64,000 nucleotides of DNA, taken from Lentzea fradiae (GTDB lineage: Bacteria > Actinomycetota > Actinomycetes > Mycobacteriales > Pseudonocardiaceae). Below are positions 10,998 through 17,620 of the stretch, in pieces (position 1 is the first letter of the stretch; every line of letters begins with the position of its first letter). Location of the stretch: assembly GCF_900100955.1 (NCBI RefSeq), contig NZ_FNCC01000006.1:62001-126000 (forward strand), written 5' to 3'. Position numbers and translations under genes: made by a program. The notes beneath the pieces were generated by a model. It saw nothing but the letters and a program-made list of their open reading frames with translations. It was not told the origin of the DNA and did not search any database.

Positions 10998-11151
10998 CGT
11001 GGACTCCTCGATGCGAACAAGAACGTGCAAGACAGCCGGTACCGCCACACGTGACGCCCGGATTCCCAGCGAGTCTAGGCGAACCCCGCAGTGTGACCGC
11101 CGCCACCCCGGCTACCGGCACCACCCGCCGCCTCCCGCACCAAGATCTTTT

Positions 11152-11166
11152 GTTCGTCTGGCGAAC
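11152..11166. promoter_or_regulatory. Inverted repeat GTTCG-N5-CGAAC
   Basis: Perfect 5+5+5 inverted repeat about 155 bases upstream of the tig start, also in the lysR leader. It resembles a regulator site, but its half-sites are in the opposite order to the actinobacterial LexA box. The binding protein is unknown. Confidence 0.35.
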
Positions 11167-11226
11167 GACTTCACCGAAACAACACACCCAACTACGCCCC
11201 GTCGAAGACGCGATCGCAATTTCACT

Positions 11227-11240
11227 CTTTCGGAGGAAAG
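11227..11240. promoter_or_regulatory. Inverted repeat CTTTC-GGAG-GAAAG before lysR
   Basis: Perfect 5-base arms with imperfect outward pairing (6 of 8 per side), about 150 bases before the LysR start. LysR-type proteins often bind such partial dyads in the shared promoter region, so this is a candidate autoregulatory site. Confidence 0.3.
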
Positions 11241-11392
11241 TCTTCTCTCCGACAGATCAAGATGACTCCGTTAGCACCAATCGGCCGCGCGCTCGCGAGA
11301 GGTAGCGTTACGGCTCCTGCACCACCCGTAACAGGATCACGGGAACGAACGAGAAAAAGTCGTCGCACCGTTTTAATCCGAGGATCCGCCTG

Positions 11393-12292
11393 ATGGAGAC
11401 ACGCCAGCTTCTCGCGTTCACGACCGTGGTTCAGACAGGGAGCTTCACGAAGGCCGCAGCCACGCTCAACTGCTCGCAGCCGACCATCACCACCCGCATC
11501 AAGGCCCTGGAGGAGGGCCTCGGGGTCGTCCTTTTCCGGCGCCTCCCCCGAGGTATCCAGATGACGTCGGCGGGCGTGGAACTCCTCCCGTTCGCGCGAA
11601 ACATCATCAACCTCACCGAAAAGGCCCGAAAAGCCATCACGATGAACGGCGAGCCGCACGGCAAACTCGTCATCGGCTCCGCGCAGAGCCTGACCGACTA
11701 CCGCCTGCTACCGCTCATCGAATACATGTGCTGGCGCTACCCCTCGGTCCAACTCTCCCTGCACTCCCGCAACGCCCTGAACAACCTCTCCTCCGTCCGG
11801 GACGGCCAACTCGACTGCGCGTTCTTCATCGGCGCCATCGAACCCCGGGAGGGCCTGGAGACCACGGTCCTCTGCCCCGAACCCCTCACCCTGGTGGCCG
11901 GCCCGAACCACGCCCTGGCCCAACGCCAGTCCCTGACCGAGGACGACATCACCGGCAGCACCCTCGTCAGGGCCGAGAACGGCGCCTCCTACCACGAGCT
12001 CTTCGAGAACACGATCGGCTTCGACGACACCCGCGCCCCGGTCCTGGAGCTGGACTCAGTGGACGCCGCGAAACGAGCGGTGGCCTCCGGCTTGGGCATA
12101 GCCCTGATGCCCGAGGTGACCGTCTCGGCAGAACTGGCCGACGGCAGGCTGGTCCGCTTGCCCTGGTCCCCGACCTTCCGCGTGTACACGCAGTTCGGCT
12201 GGCGCCAGGACAACTCGACGAACCCGGCGGTGACCGCCCTGGTCTCGGCGGCCGCGCAGGTGGTCAGCGACCAGGTCGCGTCACTGACCTGA
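11393..12292 (+). CDS. LysR-family transcriptional regulator
   Basis: A 299-residue LysR-type regulator of standard length. The N-terminal winged helix-turn-helix is METRQLLAFTTVVQTGSFTKAA with TLNCSQPTITTRIKALEEGLGVVLFRR (about residues 1-50), then a linker helix and a periplasmic-binding-like co-inducer domain (about 90-290). LysR proteins usually control a divergent neighbour, but the gene divergent here is tig, a housekeeping gene, so the target is unclear and may be distant. The start has no strong ribosome site, yet the ATG is in the canonical position before the first helix. Confidence 0.93.
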   Translation: METRQLLAFTTVVQTGSFTKAAATLNCSQPTITTRIKALEEGLGVVLFRRLPRGIQMTSAGVELLPFARNIINLTEKARKAITMNGEPHGKLVIGSAQSLTDYRLLPLIEYMCWRYPSVQLSLHSRNALNNLSSVRDGQLDCAFFIGAIEPREGLETTVLCPEPLTLVAGPNHALAQRQSLTEDDITGSTLVRAENGASYHELFENTIGFDDTRAPVLELDSVDAAKRAVASGLGIALMPEVTVSAELADGRLVRLPWSPTFRVYTQFGWRQDNSTNPAVTALVSAAAQVVSDQVASLT

Positions 12293-12399
12293 CTCACGAA
12301 GCCGAAGGCGAGCACCCACTGCACAACCGAACTGCGAAACACGCGGCCGCGGTAAGCCCCAGGCATGCCGCCCGCTCGCAGCGCGAGCCCGGTCCTTGA

Positions 12400-13425
12400 T
12401 CAGTCGACGGGGTTCCGGGGCGGAGCCCCGCGCTGAAGAACCCGGCCAGGCGCGGAAGTCGACCCCCGGACCACCAACTCCGGCAACACGTCCTCGACAT
12501 CAGACGGCAAAGCCCCACCCATCACAGCCAGCAACGCCCGAGCAGCCCGAGCCCCGAACGCGAACGTGTCCCGGGACAACGCGGTCAACCGCCCGTGCTG
12601 ACACAACACCGAGTCGTCCCAAGCCACGATCGACAGCTGAGACGGCACCCCGACCCCCATCTCAGCGGCAACCTCAACCCCGGCAACCGCCATGACGTCG
12701 TTGTCGTAAACGATCGCGGACGGCGGTTCCCCAGAACCGAGCAAGGCCCGAGTAGCAGCGGCCCCGGCCTCAGCCGTGTAATCCCCGCCAACGATCACAC
12801 CGTCCACAACGGACGACAAAAACGCCTGATCCCGCCGAACGGTGTGCAGCAGCGAAGGCAACCCGGCCACCCGGGCAATCCTCCGGTGCCCCAACGAAAC
12901 CAGGTACTCCACAACAGACGTCATGGCCGCGTAGTCATCAGCCCACACAGAAGCCAGCGCCCCGTGATGCCCAGCCCCACCCACAACAACAGCGGGCATC
13001 CCGAGAGAAGACATCAAGGCGACCCGAGGGTCGTCCACCAACAGATCGACAAGAAAAACCCCGTCGACCCGATGCTCGGCCCACCACCGCTGGTAGAGCG
13101 AGATCTCCTCGTCCCGAGACGCCACCACCTGCAACAGCAACGCCGACGACATCTCCGACTGCATCCCGGCGATCAGCTGGAAGAAGAACGCCTCGTCCCC
13201 CAACGCCCGAGGCGGCCGCACCAAGACCAGCCCCACCGCGTCGGCGGACGCCGACGACAACGCCCGAGCGGTCGCGGACGGCCGGTACCCGAGTGACGAC
13301 GCCACCTCCAGCACCCGCGCCCGCGTGGCCTCCGAAACCCCAGGCCGCCCGTTCAACGCCAGCGACACGGCCCCCTTGGACACCCCGGCCGCCGCGGCGA
13401 TGTCCTTGATCGTCGGCCTCTTCAC
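12400..13425 (-). CDS. LacI-family regulator of the mannoside operon
   Basis: A LacI/GalR repressor of about 341 residues. The DNA-binding domain is at the N-terminus: TIKDIAAAAGVSKGAVSLALNGRPGVSE, followed by a hinge helix ending RPSATARALSS. The sugar-binding core domain covers the rest. Three in-frame GTG codons (13440, 13428, 13425) could start it; 13425 is preferred because GGAG lies nine bases before it and it gives MKRPTIKD, typical for the family. It is divergent from the ABC transporter and glycosidase operon and most likely represses it until a mannoside or other sugar binds. Two palindromes lie between the starts and are the likely operators. Confidence 0.92.
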   Translation of the reverse strand: MKRPTIKDIAAAAGVSKGAVSLALNGRPGVSEATRARVLEVASSLGYRPSATARALSSASADAVGLVLVRPPRALGDEAFFFQLIAGMQSEMSSALLLQVVASRDEEISLYQRWWAEHRVDGVFLVDLLVDDPRVALMSSLGMPAVVVGGAGHHGALASVWADDYAAMTSVVEYLVSLGHRRIARVAGLPSLLHTVRRDQAFLSSVVDGVIVGGDYTAEAGAAATRALLGSGEPPSAIVYDNDVMAVAGVEVAAEMGVGVPSQLSIVAWDDSVLCQHGRLTALSRDTFAFGARAARALLAVMGGALPSDVEDVLPELVVRGSTSAPGRVLQRGAPPRNPVD

Positions 13426-13450
13426 CACACCCCGCTCCACCCGAACCCCG

Positions 13451-13469
13451 GTCTTGTCCGGAACAAGAC
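13451..13469. promoter_or_regulatory. Perfect inverted repeat GTCTTGT-CCGGA-ACAAGAC
   Basis: Seven-base arms around a five-base centre, 26 bases upstream of the LacI start. It may be the regulator's own operator or overlap its promoter. It differs in sequence from the second palindrome at 13495-13512, so a second regulator is possible. Confidence 0.5.
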
Positions 13470-13494
13470 ATGCGGACGTTCGGAGGCTAGCCGG

Positions 13495-13512
13495 AGATAA
13501 ACCGGTTTAGCT
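13495..13512. promoter_or_regulatory. LacI-type operator with core TAAACCGGTTTA
   Basis: The 12-base core at 13498-13509 is a perfect palindrome with the central CG typical of LacI/GalR operators, and the match extends to 18 bases with one mismatched pair. It lies about 30 bases before the start of the solute-binding protein gene, where a bound repressor would block the promoter. The neighbouring LacI protein is the obvious binder. Confidence 0.7.
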
Positions 13513-13540
13513 AGGGTCCGCGAGCAGGAGGTGGGTGTCA

Positions 13541-14794
13541 ATGAAGAGGCGCACGTTCCTCGCCGGCATGGTCGCCGTGCCCGTCGCGGGCTGCGGGCTG
13601 TCCGGCACGAGCAACTCCGGTTCGTCGGCGGGTGGTCAGGTCACCGGCGAGATCACGTTCCAGACGTGGTCGCTCAAGCCCAAGTACACCGACTACGTCA
13701 ACGGTGTCATCGACGCGTTCCAGCAGCAGCACCAGGGCACCACCGTGAAGTGGGTGGACCAGCCGGCCGACGGCTACCTGGCCAAGGTCATGGCCGACGC
13801 GAGCGCGGGCACCCTGCCCGACGTCATCAACGTGCCGCCGGACCTCAGCTTCCCGCTCGCCAAGGCGGGGCAGCTCGTCGACCTGGACGAGGTCGCGCGG
13901 GACGCGAAGCCCGAGTACCTGGAGAACGCCTGGCAGGCGTTCGAGATCCCCGGCCAGGGCGGCTGCTACGGCTTCCCCTGGTACCTCAACACCGGCCCGC
14001 TCTTCTACAACAAGGCCCTGTTCCGGCAGGCGGGGCTCGACCCGGACAAGCCGCCGGCGAACTTCGACGAGCTCGAGCAGTACGCCCTCAAGCTCGCCGA
14101 GAAGAACATCGCGATCCTCGGCCAGACCCCGTCCATCGCCGACTTCGGCCTGTACGGCGTGAAGCTCTTCGAGAACGGCGAGTTCACCTTCAACGAGCCC
14201 AAGGGCGTCGAGCTCGTCGAGAGCTACAAGCGCATGTACGACGCGGGCGCGCTCATCCCCGAGGCGCTCACGCAGAACTACACCGGCGCGGGCACGAAGT
14301 TCATGGCGCAGCAGACCGCGATGAACCCCGGCAGCGCCTACGACCTGGGCAAGTTCAAGACCGACGCGCCCAGCCTCTACGCCAACATCGGCATCACCAC
14401 GCCCATCACGAACACGGGCAGCGCCAACATGTTCCTGCACGGCGTGAGCGTGCCGAAGAGCAGCAAGAACCAGGCGACGGCGCTCGCGTTCGGCCGGTTC
14501 GTCACCAACGCCGCGAACCAGGTGGCGTTCGCGAAGCTCGCGTCGATCTTCCCGTCCACCACCAAGGGCGGCGACGACCCGTACTTCACCACCGAGGACG
14601 GCTCCGACGAGGCGCGCGTGCGGGTCGCGGCGGCCAAGCAGCTCAAGACGGCGGTGAACTACACGCCCGTGCAGTTCAGCGACCAGATGCGGGAGGCGCT
14701 GCTGCAACAGCTCGCGGACGCGATGCTCGGCAAGAAGTCGCCGAAGGAGGCTCTGGACGCGGCCGTCGAAGAGTGCAACAGGCTGCTCAAGTGA
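13541..14794 (+). CDS. Sugar ABC transporter solute-binding lipoprotein
   Basis: Extracellular sugar-binding lipoprotein of a CUT1-type ABC importer, 417 residues. The N-terminus MKRRTFLAGMVAVPVAGC is a lipoprotein signal (with an RR pair, so perhaps Tat-exported) with the lipidated Cys in VAGC at residue 18. The mature part has the family 1 solute-binding fold, with motifs such as EITFQTWSLKPKYTDYVNGVIDAFQQQ. AGGAGGTG lies eight bases before the ATG. It is the first gene of the operon and is followed by two permeases through a GTGA overlap. The cognate ATPase is not here, as is common in actinomycetes where one MsiK-like ATPase serves many importers. Confidence 0.93.
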   Translation: MKRRTFLAGMVAVPVAGCGLSGTSNSGSSAGGQVTGEITFQTWSLKPKYTDYVNGVIDAFQQQHQGTTVKWVDQPADGYLAKVMADASAGTLPDVINVPPDLSFPLAKAGQLVDLDEVARDAKPEYLENAWQAFEIPGQGGCYGFPWYLNTGPLFYNKALFRQAGLDPDKPPANFDELEQYALKLAEKNIAILGQTPSIADFGLYGVKLFENGEFTFNEPKGVELVESYKRMYDAGALIPEALTQNYTGAGTKFMAQQTAMNPGSAYDLGKFKTDAPSLYANIGITTPITNTGSANMFLHGVSVPKSSKNQATALAFGRFVTNAANQVAFAKLASIFPSTTKGGDDPYFTTEDGSDEARVRVAAAKQLKTAVNYTPVQFSDQMREALLQQLADAMLGKKSPKEALDAAVEECNRLLK

Positions 14795-15660
14795 CGCACC
14801 GCCCGTACACGCCGTGGCTGTTCCTGTTGCCGGGACTGGTCATCTGCCTCGCGTTCACGATCTTCCCGTTCCTGAACATGATCGTGCTCGCGTTCACCGA
14901 CGCGAGCGCGCTGGGCGGTGGTCAGTTCACCGGTGTGGACAACTTCGTGCGGATGGCCCAGGACCCGAAGTTCTGGGTGGCCGCGCGCAACAGCCTGCTC
15001 TACATGGTGTGCGTGGTGCCGCCGCTGGTGCTGTTGCCGCTGCTGATCGCGATGCTCGCGCAGAAGGCGGTGCCGGGCATCGGGATCTTCCGCACGGCGT
15101 TCTTCACCCCGGTGATCGCGTCCGCGGTCGTGGTCGGGCTCATCTGGACGTGGCTGCTCGACAGCCGCGGCCTGGTGAACAACGTGGTGGAGGCGCTGGG
15201 CGGCACCAGGATCGGCTTCCTGACCGACTCCACGTTGCTGCTGGTCAGCTCGATGGTCGTGACGGTGTGGCGCGGCCTCGGCTACTACATGGTGATCTAC
15301 CTGGCCGCGCTCGCGAACGTGCCGAAGGACCTGCACGAGGCCGCGATGGTCGACGGTGCGGGCCCGGTCCGGCGGTTCTGGTCGGTCACCGTGCCCGCGC
15401 TGCGGCCGACGATGGTGCTGATCGCGGCGCTGAGCGCGGTGAACGGGTTCCGCGTGTTCTCCGAGATCTACCTGCTGTCCGGCGGCACCGGCGGTCCGGG
15501 CGGCGCGAGCACCACGATGGTGCTGCTCATCCAGTCGGTCGGCCGCGGCCTCACCGGTGAGGTCGGGTACGCGTCGGCGCTCAGCCTCGTGCTGTTCGTC
15601 GTCCTGCTGGGGCTGCTGCTGGTCACCCTCAAGCTCAACCGCAGGGAGGACCAGCTGTGA
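14791..15660 (+). CDS. Sugar ABC transporter permease (MalF-type)
   Basis: Inner-membrane permease of 289 residues with about six hydrophobic segments. The ATPase-docking EAA loop is seen as HEAAMVDGAGPVRRFWSVTVPALRP near residues 183-207. The GTG start at 14791 overlaps the TGA of the binding-protein gene (GTGA), which marks tight coupling. Together with the next permease it forms the heterodimeric channel. Confidence 0.93.
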   Translation: MTHRPYTPWLFLLPGLVICLAFTIFPFLNMIVLAFTDASALGGGQFTGVDNFVRMAQDPKFWVAARNSLLYMVCVVPPLVLLPLLIAMLAQKAVPGIGIFRTAFFTPVIASAVVVGLIWTWLLDSRGLVNNVVEALGGTRIGFLTDSTLLLVSSMVVTVWRGLGYYMVIYLAALANVPKDLHEAAMVDGAGPVRRFWSVTVPALRPTMVLIAALSAVNGFRVFSEIYLLSGGTGGPGGASTTMVLLIQSVGRGLTGEVGYASALSLVLFVVLLGLLLVTLKLNRREDQL

Positions 15661-16478
15661 AGCGCTCCCCCGTCTCCCTGGCCCTGCGCTACCTCGGTCT
15701 GCTGGCGGTCCTGGCCATCAGCATCGGGCCGTTCCTGTGGCAGTTCGTCACGAGCGTCAAGGGGCCGGGAGAGGACGTCTTCGTCCCCGACTTCATCCCG
15801 GACGACCCGACGCTCGCCAACTACGGCGCGGTCGCCGACGTCGTCCCGGTCTGGTCGTTCGCGCTCAACTCGCTGGGCGTCGCGAGCGTCAACGTCGTCA
15901 CGAACTGCCTGGGCGCGGCGATGGCGGGCTACGCGCTGGCCCGGCTGCGGTTCCGGGGCCGCAGGTTCGCCGCGGTGGTCTTCGCGGGCAGCATCCTGGT
16001 GCCGTTCGAGGCGATCCTCATATCGCTGTTCCTGGTGATGCGCGGTCTCGGCCTCACCGACACGCTCACCGCGGTCGTGCTGCCCGGCGCGATCGCCGCG
16101 CTCAACGTCCTGTTGCTGCGCAACGCGTTCCTCGCACTGCCCGCCGAGGTGGAGGAGGCCGCGATCATCGACGGTGCCAACGCGTGGCAGCGCTTCACCC
16201 GCCTCGCGCTGCCGTCGGTCAAGGGCACGCTGGTCGTGGTGGCGCTGTTCTCGTTCATGTTCAGCTGGGACGACTTCCTGTGGCCGCTCGTCGTGCTGAG
16301 CGACCAGGAGAAGTACACGCTCACCATCGGCCTGGCGTACCTCCAGGGCACGTTCGTGCAGAACCAGCGGCTGGTGGCGGCGGGGACGATCATCGCCGTG
16401 CTTCCGCTGATCCTGCTGTTCCTGTTGCTGCAGAAGCACTTCTTCCGCGGTGTGGGGGAAGGCGCGATCAAGGGATGA
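15657..16478 (+). CDS. Sugar ABC transporter permease (MalG-type)
   Basis: Second permease, 273 residues with six predicted membrane spans. The EAA motif reads EEAAIIDGANAWQRFTRLALPSVK near residues 164-187. The start GTG at 15657 overlaps the previous stop by four bases. The C-terminus ends in the usual QKHFFRGVGEGAIKG seen in MalG-type permeases. The glycosidase gene begins five bases after its stop. Confidence 0.93.
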   Translation: MKRSPVSLALRYLGLLAVLAISIGPFLWQFVTSVKGPGEDVFVPDFIPDDPTLANYGAVADVVPVWSFALNSLGVASVNVVTNCLGAAMAGYALARLRFRGRRFAAVVFAGSILVPFEAILISLFLVMRGLGLTDTLTAVVLPGAIAALNVLLLRNAFLALPAEVEEAAIIDGANAWQRFTRLALPSVKGTLVVVALFSFMFSWDDFLWPLVVLSDQEKYTLTIGLAYLQGTFVQNQRLVAAGTIIAVLPLILLFLLLQKHFFRGVGEGAIKG

Positions 16479-16482
16479 CTCC

Positions 16483-17601
16483 GTGCGTTTCGGCGTGAAC
16501 TACACCCCGTCGACCGGCTGGTTCCACCACTGGCTCGACTTCTCCCTCGACGACGTCAAAGCCGACTTCGAGTCCATCGCGGGCCTGGGTCTCGACCACG
16601 TGCGGGTCTTCCCGCTGTGGCCGGTGTTCCAGCCCAACCGCGGCCTGGTGCGGCCCCAGGCGGTCGAGCAGCTCGCGCAGATGCTCGACGCCGCCCGCGA
16701 GACAGGGCTGGACGTGCAGGTCGACGTCCTGCAGGGGCACCTGTCGAGCTTCGACTTCTACCCGTCGTGGGTGCAGACCTGGCACCGGCGCAACATCTTC
16801 ACCGACGCCGACGTGATCGACGGGCAGCGGTTCTACGTCCGCACGCTCGCCGAGGCGTTGCGGGACAAGCCGAACTTCCTCGGCTTCACCCTCGGCAACG
16901 AGGTCAACCTGCTCACCGAGTCGAACCCGTGCACACCGGAGCAGGCGGCCGAGTGGATCGACGTCCTGCTCGCCGAGTGCGAGGAGGCCGCTCCAGGCCG
17001 TCCGCACGTGCACTCCGAGTACGACGCCGTCTGGTACGAGAGCGAGCACTCGTTCCTTCCGGAGCACGCCGCCAACAAGGGTGCGATGACCACAGTGCAC
17101 TCGTGGGTCTTCAACGGCACCGCGCAGCGCTACGGCCCGCTCTCGCCCGAGAGCGTCCACCACGCCGAGTACCTCGTCGAGCTGGCCAAGGCGCACGCCA
17201 AAGACCCGGACCGGCCCGTGTGGCTGCAGGAGGTCGGCGCCGCCCAGCCGGAGATCACCGCCGAACAGGCGCCGGAGTTCGCCGAGCAAACGCTTGCGAA
17301 CGTGTTGACCTGCTCGAACCTGTGGGGCGTCACGTGGTGGTGCTCGCACGACGTCGACCGTGCGTTGGTGGACTTCCCCGAACGCGAGTACGAGTTGGGG
17401 TTGCTGACGACGGACCGCGAGGCCAAGCCGCTCGGGGAGGCGATAGCCAGGATCGTGCGGGAGGCGGAACCCGCTCCCGCCACGCGCACACCGATCACAC
17501 TGCACGGCGACCGGCCCTCGTGGGGTCCGGGTGGCGCCTTCTTCGAAGAGTGGATGGCACTCGCGCGCGACGGCGTGCGGGCCTCGATCGAGCCGGCCTG
17601 A
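16483..17601 (+). CDS. GH5-like glycoside hydrolase, possible beta-mannosidase
   Basis: A TIM-barrel glycosidase of 372 residues. Clan GH-A signs are FTLGNE with the acid/base Glu140 and VWLQEVG with the nucleophile Glu250, plus VRVFPLW at strand 2. No signal peptide is seen, so it acts in the cytoplasm on imported sugar. Its place between an ABC importer and a GH38 alpha-mannosidase recalls the GH5_18-type enzymes of bifidobacteria, which cut the Man-beta-1,4-GlcNAc core of N-glycans; this subfamily assignment is inference. The GTG at 16483 starts MRFGVNYTPS, the barrel's first strand. It could instead be another GH5 or GH2-like beta-glycosidase. Confidence 0.8.
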   Translation: MRFGVNYTPSTGWFHHWLDFSLDDVKADFESIAGLGLDHVRVFPLWPVFQPNRGLVRPQAVEQLAQMLDAARETGLDVQVDVLQGHLSSFDFYPSWVQTWHRRNIFTDADVIDGQRFYVRTLAEALRDKPNFLGFTLGNEVNLLTESNPCTPEQAAEWIDVLLAECEEAAPGRPHVHSEYDAVWYESEHSFLPEHAANKGAMTTVHSWVFNGTAQRYGPLSPESVHHAEYLVELAKAHAKDPDRPVWLQEVGAAQPEITAEQAPEFAEQTLANVLTCSNLWGVTWWCSHDVDRALVDFPEREYELGLLTTDREAKPLGEAIARIVREAEPAPATRTPITLHGDRPSWGPGGAFFEEWMALARDGVRASIEPA

Positions 17602-17620
17602 GCCAAAGGGGACCGAACAC

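Larger units (their letters stand above)
11049..11392. other. Intergenic region between divergent tig and lysR
   Basis: No gene is seen in these 344 bases, which are lower in GC than their surroundings. They must hold the tig promoter (minus) and the lysR promoter (plus). Two short inverted repeats within are listed separately. No strong sigma-70-like hexamer pair stands out. Confidence 0.6.

Noticed and set aside
11152..11166. SOS (LexA) box
   Set aside because: Actinobacterial LexA boxes read CGAAC-N4-GTTCG; here the half-sites are in the reverse order with N5.
13531..14790. Extension of the first permease back through the binding-protein gene
   Set aside because: The frame is open by chance; the GTG at 14791 with GTGA overlap gives the correct permease length.
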